A program made the position numbers and the translations under genes. A model generated the notes under the pieces. The model did no database searches, was not told the origin of the DNA, and saw only the letters and a list, made by a program, of their open reading frames with translations. Below are positions 39,301-47,364 of a DNA stretch of 64,000 nt, piece after piece (within the stretch, counting starts at the first letter, position 1; every line of letters starts with the position of its first letter). Where the stretch lies: the NCBI RefSeq assembly GCF_029643425.1, contig NZ_CP119106.1, positions 2,604,001 through 2,668,000 on the forward strand, read 5' to 3'. The DNA comes from Isoptericola sp. AK164. GTDB lineage: Bacteria; Actinomycetota; Actinomycetes; Actinomycetales; Cellulomonadaceae.

Positions 39301-39587
39301 GCGGCGCCGACGAAGTGCCGGTCCCCGAGCCGCAGGTCGGGGTGCTGGCCGGTGGAGGAGGCGGCGTCGACGTCGACGACGACCACGTCCTGCGGCGCGC
39401 GGACCTGGGCGGCGACGGCGTCGAGGGTGTCCGGCAGGAACGGTGTCCGTCCGCGGGTGACGACCACGGCCGCCACCGTCACGGACTGCCGTGCGGGCAC
39501 GCCCGTGACCGGGTCCGGGGCCACGTCGTGGACGTCAGCCCCGTCCGGCGTCCGGGTCAGGTGCGGTGCAGTCATCCTGAGCGCCAT
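36312..39587 (-). CDS. Family 2 glycosyltransferase fused to a large polytopic membrane domain
   Basis: 1091 aa. Residues about 35-280 form a GT-A domain: VAAVVVTRGRTPFLPDTL, WILHDDSAPAPDALAAL, VAGCKQRRWP and FGDSLDLCRRARLAGH. From about 300 to the end there are many hydrophobic helices and a periplasmic segment before a last helix close to the C-terminal RRRHR. Such proteins presumably glycosylate a lipid or protein acceptor and may include a translocation step. It lies between whiB2 and DUF5719 on the same strand. Start 39587 is the first ATG; 39575 is an alternative and neither has a good ribosome site. Confidence 0.87.
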   Translation of the reverse strand: MALRMTAPHLTRTPDGADVHDVAPDPVTGVPARQSVTVAAVVVTRGRTPFLPDTLDAVAAQVRAPQDVVVVDVDAASSTGQHPDLRLGDRHFVGAAGSRTLGEAVDHALTTLGLEDTTWLWILHDDSAPAPDALAALLRAVEHSAAVAVAGCKQRRWPLDEDGNPLTPDPDRPGLLVEVGYTVSPLGRRMTGIDDSEIDQGQHDAREDVLAVGLAGALVRRSAWSELDGTDPELGRFGDSLDLCRRARLAGHRVVVVPDAVVHHAQASLRGLRGPRSHRTRGSRDASAYARRRSQLYARLVTVPLPLLPLALVALIVWAPVAAAYRLALTRPAEARDELVAPVVTVLRVVPLVRGRRRAARTRAMPRRVLRPLQAGWRDVAARRRDARLTRAETHRSRRSLTDLERAELHALARRRRAGLAVVLTATVLLALVTFGPWQGVLADGGRVVGGALLPAPASFAEVADAATSGWVHDGLGTGAPADPWLGVLTVLTALAGGAAQTAVNALVLAALPLAAVGAWFGAGAVSRSVWARLAAALVWTAWPGFLESLTTGRLGAVVAHLALPWLLLAALRAVGHQARDDVGPTVGPRGSRGSLGAAAAAGLLLAVVVAAAPALASVALLAGAVGLAVVPRHWRRVLVVLGPAVVVALPYWWHAAATWTAGGWRPLLATPGAPVGGADVDGITLLLGHATTPQPWLAGLDLPTGPVLDAGPWILGAALTVLAVAGLVLGRRPLAARLGVGLAALGLVLALVAEGTVVAADSAGGPVHGWPAPGLSVLLLGLGVAALAAVPAPGTRRALRVAAGALAAVALLVPVLGLGAWWYADGRGHAVGDLRVDDTAVVPAVGRQLQSAPQAARVLQLDRVDGVVEYTLLRRDGSSVLDSSTVVRAREAGLAPGGARADVAALDELTAQVAAGRSPDLTTRLTALGVGAVQMPADGDTELVTTLDLVPGLTRVTESSVLLWRVDPDGPAPAWATVLRRAPDDGQAGAAVRTLSGDGRTVDDTVGTGEQDRMLVLAESEGAGWRATLDGRRLPATALDGRQAFRLGAQAGDVHVEYAAPSRPPWFALTGLVLVVYVLLALPLSRRRHR

Positions 39588-39623
39588 GATGCGGCGCCCG
39601 GACGTCCTCGGCGGGGATTTGGC

Positions 39624-39962
39624 TCAGACGGCGCGCCGCTTGAGCTTTCGCCGTTCCCGCTCGGACAACCCGCCCCAGATCCCGAAACGCTCGTCGTTCT
39701 CCAGCGCGTAGTCGAGGCATTCCGACCGGACCTCGCAGGAGGCGCAGACCTTCTTGGCCTCGCGCGTGGACCCGCCCTTCTCCGGGAAGAAGGCCTCCGG
39801 GTCGGTCTGGGCGCACAGGGCTCGCTCCTGCCACCCCAACAGGGTCTCGTCCTCGGCGACGATCTCCTGGCCGAAGAGCGGAAGGACCGGAGCGACCCGG
39901 TCCGGTTCCTGACGGACGTCAGACGGGAAGGCCCCCTGGTCCCCGTCGAGCAAATTCCACAT
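39624..39962 (-). CDS. whiB2: WhiB-family transcriptional regulator (WhiB2/WhmD type)
   Basis: 112 aa. Iron-sulfur cluster regulator with four Cys: ALCAQTDPEAFF, KKVCASCEVRSEC. The downstream GIWGGLSERERRKLKR is the WhiB G[VI]WGG turn and basic DNA-binding tail. The PEAFFPEKGGSTREAKK block is nearly that of mycobacterial WhiB2, which governs cell division and septation; the synteny with manB/DUF3499 agrees. The ATG at 39962 has GGAGGGG seven bases upstream; 39977 is an in-frame alternative. It heads the operon with the giant GT2 and DUF5719 genes. Confidence 0.92.
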   Translation of the reverse strand: MWNLLDGDQGAFPSDVRQEPDRVAPVLPLFGQEIVAEDETLLGWQERALCAQTDPEAFFPEKGGSTREAKKVCASCEVRSECLDYALENDERFGIWGGLSERERRKLKRRAV

Positions 39963-39994
39963 GGCGTGCCCCTCCATGCCGTTCTCGAGGAAAC

Positions 39995-40000
39995 TGCATA
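39995..40000 (-). promoter_or_regulatory. -10 box for whiB2
   Basis: TATGCA on the minus strand inside an unusually AT-rich patch (39990-40060), with a leader of about 26 bases to the ATG. The rest of the gap 39963-40137 shows no gene. Confidence 0.4.
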
Positions 40001-40125
40001 CCTGGAATTACACGCGTGTCATGACGGGGCGTCAAGCCGAAATGTGCTAGGCAGCACAATTCCACGACCTGTTCACCCGTGTCTGAGGCAACGTTGAGGT
40101 ACCTCTGAGGTTGCTGGGTGCCTCG

Positions 40126-40131
40126 TAGGGT
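40126..40131 (+). promoter_or_regulatory. -10 box for the TIGR03089 gene (leaderless)
   Basis: TAGGGT on the plus strand, six bases before the GTG at 40138. Confidence 0.6.
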
Positions 40132-40137
40132 GACGGG

Positions 40138-40866
40138 GTGAGCACCCCACCCACCACCGTGACCGGCCTCCTCGCCCGACTCGCCGCGCTCGGCGGACGC
40201 CCCGCCCTGACGTGGTACGGCGACGACGGCGAACGGATCGAGCTGTCCGGCGCCGTCCTCGACAACTGGGTCGCCAAGACCGTCAACCTCCTCGCCGAGG
40301 AGTTCGACACCGAGCCCGGCAGCACCGTCGTCGTCGACCTGCCCGTCGGGTGGCGCCAGCTCGTCTGGGCGCTGGCCGCCGCGCGGTGCGGGGCCGGGGT
40401 CGTCCTGCTGGACCCGACGACGGACCCGCCCGGGCACGCGGCGGCGGACGTCGTGGTGACCTCCCGCCCGCTCCGGTGGCCGGACGTCGACGAGATCGTC
40501 GCCGTCGCGCTGCCCGCGCTGGCCCGCCGGTTCGACGGCGAGCTGCCCGACGGCGCGATCGACGCGGCGGCGGCGGTGATGACCTACGGCGACGCCATCG
40601 GCCTCGACCCGGCCCCCGGTGCCGCGACACCCCTGACCCTGCTGACGGGGGACGGCGGTCCGTCGGCGTCGACGGACGCGGACGCGGCGGGTCGTGTCCT
40701 GGTCCGGGGCACGGGCACGGTGGCGCAGGTCCTGTCCGCGTGCGTCGCCGTGTGGTCCGCCGGCGGGTCGGTCGTGCTCACCTCCGCCGCGACGGCGGCC
40801 GTCCTGGACGCCGAGCCGGCGCGCCAGGAGCGGCTCGTCGCCACGGAGCAGATCACGCGGCCCTGA
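40138..40866 (+). CDS. TIGR03089 family protein
   Basis: 242 aa. Looks like a truncated AMP-binding (acyl-CoA synthetase) fold: LTWYGDDGERIELSGAVLDNWVAKTVNLL matches the N-terminal region, VVVDLPVGWRQLVWALAAARCGAGVVLLDP the middle and a Gly-rich C-terminal VSACVAVWSAGGSVVLTS-like strand follows, but the adenylate-forming catalytic half is missing. This is the actinobacterial TIGR03089 family, of unknown function, usually close to LCP and whiB2 genes. Leaderless start supported by TAGGGT six bases upstream. It converges with ugd, 22 bases apart. Confidence 0.82.
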   Translation: MSTPPTTVTGLLARLAALGGRPALTWYGDDGERIELSGAVLDNWVAKTVNLLAEEFDTEPGSTVVVDLPVGWRQLVWALAAARCGAGVVLLDPTTDPPGHAAADVVVTSRPLRWPDVDEIVAVALPALARRFDGELPDGAIDAAAAVMTYGDAIGLDPAPGAATPLTLLTGDGGPSASTDADAAGRVLVRGTGTVAQVLSACVAVWSAGGSVVLTSAATAAVLDAEPARQERLVATEQITRP

Positions 40867-40888
40867 CCCGGTCGACACCGGGCAGCGC

Positions 40889-42196
40889 TCACCTCCGGCC
40901 GAGGGCGCGGTAGGTCCAGCCGGCGGTGAGCCACGTGTCGCGGTCCAGGGCGTTGCGCCCGTCGAGGACGTGCGCCTGCGCGACGAGGTCACCGGCCCAG
41001 TGCGGGTCGAGGTCCTTGTAGTGCTGCCACTCGGTCAGGACCAGGACGGCGTCGGCTCCGGTCAGCGCGGTCTCCAGGTCGGGCTCGTAGCGCAGCGCGG
41101 GGGCCTTGCGGCGGGCGTTGTCGATGGCTTGGGGGTCGTGCACCACCACGTCCGCGCCGGCCTCGCCGAGGCGGGCGGCCACGTCCAGGGCCGGGGAGTC
41201 ACGCACGTCGTCGCTGTTCGGCTTGAACGCCGCCCCCAGCACCGTCACCCGCTTGCCCGTGACCTCCCCGTCCAGGACCTGACCGGTCAGCTCGACCATG
41301 CGGTGCCGGCGCCGGGTGTTGATCTCGTCGACCTCCCCCAGGAACGCCACCGCCTCCCCGGCACCGAGCTCGTCCGCGCGGGCCATGAACGCCCGGATGT
41401 CCTTCGGCAGACAGCCACCGCCGAACCCGAGACCGGCGTTGAGGAACTTGCGCCCGATGCGCTCGTCGAACCCGATCGCGTCGGCCAGCCGGGTCACGTC
41501 ACCCCCGGCGACCTCGCACAGCTCGGCCATCGCGTTGATGAACGAGATCTTCGTGGCCAGGAACGAGTTCGCCGCCACCTTGACCAGCTCCGCGGTCGCG
41601 TAGTCCGTGACCACCTGCGCGATCCCCTCGGACAGCGGGGTCGCGTACACCTCGTCCAGCACCCCCGCCGCGCGCACCCCGGCCTCGCCGTCCGGCACGC
41701 CGTACACGATCCGGTCCGGATGCAGGGTGTCCTTCACCGCGAAGCCCTCGCGCAAGAACTCCGGGTTCCACACCAGCGTCGCGCCCGCCGCCTCGACCTG
41801 GGCGGCCAGCCGCGCCGCGGTCCCCACCGGCACGGTGGACTTGCCCACCACCACATCACCCGGGGCCAGGTGGGGCACCAGACCCGACACCGCCAGCTCC
41901 ACGTACGTCAGGTCCGCGGCATAGCCGTCCGCACGCTGCGGGGTGCCCACACACACGAAGTGCACCCCGGCACCCTCGACCGCCGCCGTCTCCGTCGTCA
42001 CCGACAACCGACCCGTGCCCCCCACCTGCGACAACAGCTCGTCGAACCCCGGCTCGAAGAACGGCGCCCGCCCCGACGCCAACGACTCCACCCGCGCCTC
42101 GTCCACGTCGACACCCACGACCCGGTGCCCCAGCGCGGCCATCGACGCCGCATGCACCGCGCCCAGATACCCCAGCCCCACCACGGAGATCCACAT
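40889..42196 (-). CDS. ugd: UDP-glucose 6-dehydrogenase
   Basis: Oxidises UDP-glucose (or a related UDP-hexose) to the uronic acid with two NAD+. 435 aa. N-terminal Rossmann motif ISVVGLGYLGAVHAA, mid NPEFLREGFAVKD, KISFINAMAELCE, the catalytic Cys in GFGGGCLPKDI, and the C-terminal GAAFKPNSDDVRDSPAL. The ATG at 42196 gives the family start; a TAGACT box lies 7 bases upstream, so the mRNA is probably leaderless. Supplies UDP-glucuronate for an envelope polymer; which one is not known. Confidence 0.95.
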   Translation of the reverse strand: MWISVVGLGYLGAVHAASMAALGHRVVGVDVDEARVESLASGRAPFFEPGFDELLSQVGGTGRLSVTTETAAVEGAGVHFVCVGTPQRADGYAADLTYVELAVSGLVPHLAPGDVVVGKSTVPVGTAARLAAQVEAAGATLVWNPEFLREGFAVKDTLHPDRIVYGVPDGEAGVRAAGVLDEVYATPLSEGIAQVVTDYATAELVKVAANSFLATKISFINAMAELCEVAGGDVTRLADAIGFDERIGRKFLNAGLGFGGGCLPKDIRAFMARADELGAGEAVAFLGEVDEINTRRRHRMVELTGQVLDGEVTGKRVTVLGAAFKPNSDDVRDSPALDVAARLGEAGADVVVHDPQAIDNARRKAPALRYEPDLETALTGADAVLVLTEWQHYKDLDPHWAGDLVAQAHVLDGRNALDRDTWLTAGWTYRALGRR

Positions 42197-42203
42197 GATC
42201 GCG

Positions 42204-42209
42204 AGTCTA
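42204..42209 (-). promoter_or_regulatory. -10 box for ugd (leaderless)
   Basis: TAGACT on the minus strand with a 7-base spacer to the ATG. A 7-bp hairpin (42220-42236, loop GGA) lies further upstream in the same divergent gap. Confidence 0.5.
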
Positions 42210-42342
42210 GGTCGCGGTCCGCCCGCGGAGCGGGCGTCCCGATGGCCACCCGGTGAACACTCGTCGGTCATCCCCGCAGGTCCGACATTCCCGGCGTGGG
42301 GCCCATGACCGGGTCGCCGATGCGCGTGCTCCGGGCGACACA

Positions 42343-42348
42343 TACCGT
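42343..42348 (+). promoter_or_regulatory. -10 box for the PGRP amidase (leaderless)
   Basis: TACCGT on the plus strand, seven bases before the GTG at 42356. It supports this start over the in-frame ATGs at 42305 and earlier. Confidence 0.55.
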
Positions 42349-42355
42349 CTCTCTC

Positions 42356-44470
42356 GTGACACCCGCCACACGTGCAGGCCGGCGGACCGCCGTGACCGTC
42401 CTGGTCGGCCTGCTGTCGTTCTCGCTGGTCGCCGTCCCCGGGGCACAGGCCGTCCCCGCGTCCCCGGGCGCGGTCGCCGCCGACTCCTCCGACGACGCCG
42501 GAGCACCCGGCGCAGCGCACGGCAGGTCGGCGGAACCGATCGAGGCCACGACCGAGACGACCGGGTTCTCCCCGGCAGCGCCGGCTGCCGCCGGTTCGCC
42601 GGCCTCGCCACGAGCGCAGGACGCCCCGCGGGACTCCGCCGGGCCGCCGGACCGGCCGGAGCACGCCGGCGTCCCGCTCGAGGCGACCTCCGACGTCACG
42701 GGGTTCGGCGTCGTGGGCGTCACCTGGTCGAGCCCGGTCGCGCACGACGCCCTCGTGGTCGAGGTACGTACCTCCGACGACACCAGTGCCGCGCCGGACG
42801 ACGACGGCGCGTGGAGCGCCTGGGAGCGGGTCGACGTCGAACCGTCGCCGCGCGGGGACCTGGACGGGACCGAACCCGTGGTCGTCGGGGAGGTCGCCCG
42901 GGTACAGGCCCGCGTCTCGGGCCCGTCCGCCGGCGCGGTCCGCGACCTGGGGCTCACCGTCATCGACCCCGGCACGTCCCCGGCCGACGACGACGTCCCC
43001 GTGCCCTCCGAGGAGACCTCGCCCTCGGGACGGGCCGTGGCCGCGGCTCCCGTCCCGGACCGTCCCACGATCGCCTCGCGCGCCGCCTGGGGTGCGGACG
43101 AGTCGATCATGACCTGGACGCCGCGCCAGGGCGACGTCCGCGGCGCCGCGATCCACCACACGGCCGGCACGAACTCCTACAGCGAGAGCCAGGTCCCCGG
43201 GATCCTGCGCGGCATCTACTCCTACCACGCCCAGACCCGCGGGTGGGGGGACATCGGCTACAACTTCCTCGTCGACAAGTTCGGCCGTATCTGGGAGGGC
43301 CGCGCCGGCGGCGTCGACCGGCAGACCGTCGGCGCCCACGCCCGTGGCTACAACAGCGGCTCCACCGGCGTCAGCGTGCTGGGCAACTACGAGACCACCA
43401 CCGTGTCGAACGCGGCCGTCAGCGCCGTCGTCCGCCTCGTCGCCTGGAAGCTCGCTCTGCACGGCGTGGCCGCGGACGACTCGATCTCCATCGCCGGCAC
43501 GCCTCTCGCCGCCGTGTTCGGCCACCGTGACGTCGGCTCGACGGCGTGCCCCGGCCGGACCCTGTACGACCGGTTGGGCGAGATCCGGCGACGGGCCGCG
43601 GCGGCACAGGAGGCCGCTGCGGAGCTCGACGTGCCCGACGGCAGCTTCGTCGAGCACCCCCGCGGCACGCTCGCCCTCGTCGAGCAGGGCCGCAAGCACA
43701 AGTCCCGGTGCGACGTCGCCCAGCACTACGGGGCCGACTGCGACGGAGCCGTTCCCGTCACCCGCGCGCAGTGGCGCGCGCTCGAGCCCGGTGGCCGCCT
43801 CCACCGCACGGTCCGCACCACCGACGGTCGCCTGTACCGCATCGTCGACGGGACGAAGCGCGAGGCGTTCGACATGGAGTCGCTGCAGCGCGTGGACAAG
43901 GACACCCCGGTGGTGACCATGTCGTTCAGCGCCGTCGACGGGCTCCCGTACGGCACGCCGGTCGTCCGTCCGGCGGTGGTCGTCGTCAACCGCGACAACG
44001 GCAACCGGCGGCTCGTCGTGCAAGGGCGCAAGCACGGGTACCTGAACAACGCTCTCTACCGGCGCACTCCGCTCGGCGAGCTGGACACCGAGCGTCTCGA
44101 CGGCCGCAGCGTCTCGCTGCTGCCCCGGGTGTCCCGCACGACCGGCGTCGTCGCGCGCAACAACGGTCGCGAGTTCCTCATGACCCGCCAGGGTCTGGTC
44201 CGCACCGACGGCACGGGTCAGGTCCTCCCCTCCGCCGGCACGCAGCACTGGGGCAAGGCCCTGATGGCCGAGGTCCCCCGCTTCCGAGGCCGGCCCGACG
44301 TCGTCGTGGTGCGGGTCCGCAAGCAGAGCCAGCTCTACGTGGTGCGCGACGGCGAGCTGCGGCCGGTGTCCCGAGCGCGGGCCCGACAGCTCAACGGGGG
44401 GACGAAGCCGCCGGTGCACGTCATCCTCAAGGTCACGAAGCGGCAACTTCCGGTCGGCTCACCGCTCTGA
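42356..44470 (+). CDS. Secreted N-acetylmuramoyl-L-alanine amidase (PGRP/Amidase_2 domain)
   Basis: 704 aa from the leaderless GTG. Sec signal peptide (RRTAVTVLVGLLSFSLVAVPG..AQA), a linker rich in Ala/Pro/Glu, a beta-rich region, then a PGRP catalytic domain: IASRAAWGADE, RGAAIHHTAGTNSYS, YNFLVDKFGRIWEGRAGGVD, VSVLGNYE and FGHRDVGSTACPG, with the zinc ligands HH, Y, H and the terminal Cys. The C-terminal third has repeated QGRKH-type modules (LVEQGRKHKSRC, LVVQGRKHGYLN) probably for wall or glycan binding. It should cleave the amide bond between MurNAc and the stem peptide. The two LCP genes follow, so it may act on sites of polymer attachment. Confidence 0.9.
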   Translation: MTPATRAGRRTAVTVLVGLLSFSLVAVPGAQAVPASPGAVAADSSDDAGAPGAAHGRSAEPIEATTETTGFSPAAPAAAGSPASPRAQDAPRDSAGPPDRPEHAGVPLEATSDVTGFGVVGVTWSSPVAHDALVVEVRTSDDTSAAPDDDGAWSAWERVDVEPSPRGDLDGTEPVVVGEVARVQARVSGPSAGAVRDLGLTVIDPGTSPADDDVPVPSEETSPSGRAVAAAPVPDRPTIASRAAWGADESIMTWTPRQGDVRGAAIHHTAGTNSYSESQVPGILRGIYSYHAQTRGWGDIGYNFLVDKFGRIWEGRAGGVDRQTVGAHARGYNSGSTGVSVLGNYETTTVSNAAVSAVVRLVAWKLALHGVAADDSISIAGTPLAAVFGHRDVGSTACPGRTLYDRLGEIRRRAAAAQEAAAELDVPDGSFVEHPRGTLALVEQGRKHKSRCDVAQHYGADCDGAVPVTRAQWRALEPGGRLHRTVRTTDGRLYRIVDGTKREAFDMESLQRVDKDTPVVTMSFSAVDGLPYGTPVVRPAVVVVNRDNGNRRLVVQGRKHGYLNNALYRRTPLGELDTERLDGRSVSLLPRVSRTTGVVARNNGREFLMTRQGLVRTDGTGQVLPSAGTQHWGKALMAEVPRFRGRPDVVVVRVRKQSQLYVVRDGELRPVSRARARQLNGGTKPPVHVILKVTKRQLPVGSPL

Positions 44471-44531
44471 TTCTCACAGGACCTCTACGGGAACGGCGGC
44501 CCGCAGCCGCAGGGGCGACGCCCACGGCATC

Positions 44532-44537
44532 TATGCT
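44532..44537 (+). promoter_or_regulatory. -10 box for the first LCP gene
   Basis: TATGCT on the plus strand, eight bases before the GTG at 44546; the transcript is leaderless or nearly so. Confidence 0.5.
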
Positions 44538-44545
44538 CGCCTACC

Positions 44546-45928
44546 GTGACTCCCCCGACCGCCCGCCACGTCGCGCCGCGACACGGCACCGCGACCGGGC
44601 CGGCGCACGCCCGGACGCAGCCGGGAGCCTCGCTCCTGCGTGTCGGCGCGCTGCTCATGACGGCCGTGCTCGCCTTCGTCGGTGTCGGAGCCGCGACCGC
44701 GGCCGTCCAGCTCACCGGCAACATCGACGCCGTCGACGCCGAGGCCGCGCTCGGCGAGGACCGCCCCGAGAAGGTCGTCCCGGACGACCCGAACGCCGGC
44801 GCGCCGCTGAACATCCTCCTGCTCGGGTCCGACTCGCGCGAAGGCGACAACGGCAACGACGCCGACGGCACCGAGGGGGCACGCTCGGACACCACGATGG
44901 TCCTGCACCTGTCCGCGGACCGATCCCGGGTCGAGCTGATGTCGATCCCGCGGGACACCACGACGGACATCCCGGCCTGCCCGACCACCTCCGGCGGCGA
45001 GACCCCGCCGCTGTACGGCGTGAAGTTCAACGCCGCGTTCTCCCAGGGAGTGACGTACGGCGGCGACGTGGAGTCCGGTGCACTGTGCACCATGAAGACC
45101 GTCGAGACGCTGTCCGACGTCCGGATGGACGGGTTCGTCGTGGTCGACTTCTCCGGTTTCCGGGGCATGATCGACGCTCTCGGCGGCGTCGAGATGTGCA
45201 TCCCGAACGACATCTCGGCGCCCAAGGCGGACGACCTCGTGCTGTCGGCGGGCGTGCAGGAGCTGGACGGCAAGACCGCGCTGCAGTACGCCCGCGCCCG
45301 CACCGGCCAAGGGCTGGGCGACGGCTCCGACATCGGGCGCATCGCCCGCCAGCAGGAGCTCATGGCGGCCCTGGCCCGCACCGTCCTGGACCAGAACATG
45401 CTGACCGACTCCGCCCGGTTGCTGCAGTTCCTCGGGGCGACGACCGGGTCGTTGACGATGAGCAGCAACTTCGCCTCGGTCCAAGGACTCGCCGGGCTCG
45501 CGTACAGCGCCCGCGGGGTGCGGCCTGAGAGCATCGCCTTCATGACCGTCCCGTGGCGCTACGACCCGGACAACCCCGCGAACGTCGTGCTCACCGAGGA
45601 AGCGGCCACCACGTGGGACGACCTGCGGCACGACCGTCCTCTCAGCGACGTCGTCGCGGGCTCGGAGGAGACCGAGCCGTCCCCGGGGACCGGCGACGGC
45701 GAGACCTCCGACGGCGGGACCGAGGAGGACGGGTCGTCCTCGGAGGGCGCTGCGGCCGACGGGGCGGAGTCCGACGCCGCGGCGACCACGGTCGCGCAGA
45801 CCGTCGTGACGGACGCGGAGACCGACGGGCCGACGGCGACGCCGACCGAGGAGCCCTCCCCCGGACAGACGCGCGACCCGCGCGAGGAAGCCTTCACCGG
45901 GGCCGACGTGACCGCGGTGTGCGGGTGA
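44546..45928 (+). CDS. LCP family protein (wall-polymer ligase), first copy
   Basis: 460 aa. One N-terminal membrane helix (LLRVGALLMTAVLAFVG), then the LytR-CpsA-Psr domain: LNILLLGSDSREGD, RSDTTMVLHLSADRS, MSIPRDTTTDIP, KFNAAFSQG, IDALGGVEMCIP and YARARTGQGLGDGSDIGRIARQQ with the phosphate-binding Arg residues. LCP enzymes transfer lipid-linked glycopolymers to peptidoglycan. The last 100 residues are an acidic Gly/Ser/Glu linker. It probably anchors one of the cluster polymers. The second LCP gene follows after 4 bases. Confidence 0.93.
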   Translation: MTPPTARHVAPRHGTATGPAHARTQPGASLLRVGALLMTAVLAFVGVGAATAAVQLTGNIDAVDAEAALGEDRPEKVVPDDPNAGAPLNILLLGSDSREGDNGNDADGTEGARSDTTMVLHLSADRSRVELMSIPRDTTTDIPACPTTSGGETPPLYGVKFNAAFSQGVTYGGDVESGALCTMKTVETLSDVRMDGFVVVDFSGFRGMIDALGGVEMCIPNDISAPKADDLVLSAGVQELDGKTALQYARARTGQGLGDGSDIGRIARQQELMAALARTVLDQNMLTDSARLLQFLGATTGSLTMSSNFASVQGLAGLAYSARGVRPESIAFMTVPWRYDPDNPANVVLTEEAATTWDDLRHDRPLSDVVAGSEETEPSPGTGDGETSDGGTEEDGSSSEGAAADGAESDAAATTVAQTVVTDAETDGPTATPTEEPSPGQTRDPREEAFTGADVTAVCG

Positions 45929-45932
45929 TCGC

Positions 45933-47303
45933 ATGACGGACGAACGACGCATCCCCCCGAGCTTTACCCCGGCCGGAGGCCGCAGCGCCCGCCCGGCCGC
46001 GACGAACGACGCCATCTCGGTCGGCGGCTCCGACCGCACCCCTCGCCCCACGGGCCGGGTCGGCCGACGGGACGACGCGGTGCCGATGGAGAGCCGCGAG
46101 CCCCGTGTCCGCCGGCAGTCCTCCCGGGAGATCCCCGTGACGCCCCCGCGTCGCTCCGCCGCGCCTCAGCGCCAGCCGCGCGCCTATCCGCCCGGCGGTA
46201 CCGAGCGGTCCGCCCGGCCCGCGTCGCACCCCCCGGCCGGGCGTCAGCAGGCGGCCGCGCGTCAGCAGGGTGCCGCCCGTGCGGCGGCACCGCCCCCGCG
46301 CCGCACTCCCCCGCCCTCGGGTCCGCCCGCCGGCTCCCGGACCGCCGGGGGCGACGACGGCTTCCGCGTGCGCAAGGGCCGCGTCGCGGTGCTGGTGCTC
46401 GCCATGGTGCTCGTGCTGCTGCTCGCCTGGCCGATCGGGCTGGTGGTCTGGGCCAACGGCAAGATCCAGCACACCGAGGCCCTGTCCGACGCCTCCGGGA
46501 CGCCGGGCACGACCTACCTGCTCGCCGGGTCCGACGCGCGAGGGTCCGGCGGTGTCGACGACAGCACCTCGGGCGCCCGGACGGACACGATCATGGTGCT
46601 GCACGCACCGCGCAGCGGGCCGACCGCCCTGATCTCGATCCCGCGCGACACCTACGCGGAGATCCCCGGGGAGGGCGCCAGCAAGATCAACGCGGCCTAC
46701 GCCTGGGGCGGGCCGCCGCTGCTGGTGGAGACGGTCGAGGGCCTGACCGGGATGACCGTCGACCACTACGCGGAGGTCGGGTTCGGCAGCCTCGAGGAGA
46801 TCGTCGACGCGGTCGGCGGCGTCGAGCTCTGCTACGACCGGACGGTCCAGGACGAGAAGAGCGAGCTCGACTGGGAGGCGGGCTGCCACGTGTCCGACGG
46901 CCAGACGGCCCTCGCGTTCTCCCGCATGCGGTACTCGGACCCGCAGGGGGACATCGGACGTGCCGAGCGGCAGCGCCAGGTGATCGCCGCCGTCGCCGGG
47001 AAGGTGGTCCAGCCCAGCGTGCTGCTCAACCCGATCGACCAGGTCCAGCTCGTGGAGGCCGGCACCGACGCCCTGCTCGTCGACGAGGACACCGGCATGA
47101 TCGACCTGGGCCGGCTGGCGCTGGCGTTCCGCGACGCGACGGGGCCCGAGGGCGTGACCGGCACCCCGCCGATCGCCGACCCCGGCTACAACCCCGGCAA
47201 CGGTGTCGGTTCCACGGTGCTGCTCTCGGACGACGCCGACCAGTTCTGGTCCGACGTCCTCTCCGGCGACCTCGAGCCCGGCAGCACGGTCGGCGGCCTC
47301 TGA
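45933..47303 (+). CDS. LCP family protein (wall-polymer ligase), second copy
   Basis: 456 aa. Unlike the first, it has a 140-residue cytoplasmic N-tail rich in Arg, Pro and Ala, a membrane helix (VAVLVLAMVLVLLLAWPIGL) and then the LCP domain: TYLLAGSDARGSGG, GARTDTIMVLHAPRSG, LISIPRDTYAEIPG, SKINAAYAWGG, VDAVGGVELCYD and FSRMRYSDPQGDIGRAERQRQ. Such long tails often interact with other wall machinery. Start ATG 45933 is 4 bases after the previous stop. Together the pair probably ligates distinct polymers. Confidence 0.92.
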   Translation: MTDERRIPPSFTPAGGRSARPAATNDAISVGGSDRTPRPTGRVGRRDDAVPMESREPRVRRQSSREIPVTPPRRSAAPQRQPRAYPPGGTERSARPASHPPAGRQQAAARQQGAARAAAPPPRRTPPPSGPPAGSRTAGGDDGFRVRKGRVAVLVLAMVLVLLLAWPIGLVVWANGKIQHTEALSDASGTPGTTYLLAGSDARGSGGVDDSTSGARTDTIMVLHAPRSGPTALISIPRDTYAEIPGEGASKINAAYAWGGPPLLVETVEGLTGMTVDHYAEVGFGSLEEIVDAVGGVELCYDRTVQDEKSELDWEAGCHVSDGQTALAFSRMRYSDPQGDIGRAERQRQVIAAVAGKVVQPSVLLNPIDQVQLVEAGTDALLVDEDTGMIDLGRLALAFRDATGPEGVTGTPPIADPGYNPGNGVGSTVLLSDDADQFWSDVLSGDLEPGSTVGGL

Positions 47304-47309
47304 CCCGCA

Positions 47310-47324
47310 GGGCGCGCAGCGCCC
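47310..47324. terminator. Small hairpin after the LCP genes
   Basis: GGGCGC, three-base loop, GCGCCC just past the stop of the second LCP gene, in the gap before convergent purE. Only 6 bp, so weak. Confidence 0.3.
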
Positions 47325-47364
47325 GTGAGCGCGACCGCGCCCCGGGGGCCCGCCACCCGACCGC

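Noticed and set aside
39963-40137. Small RNA or riboswitch in the AT-rich gap before whiB2
   Set aside because: I see no stable stem array or conserved motif; the composition fits ordinary divergent promoters.
40889-44446. Possible 1185-residue protein ending in ugd
   Set aside because: The real enzyme starts at 42196, where the Rossmann motif begins and a leaderless -10 box lies; the extension is antisense to the amidase gene.
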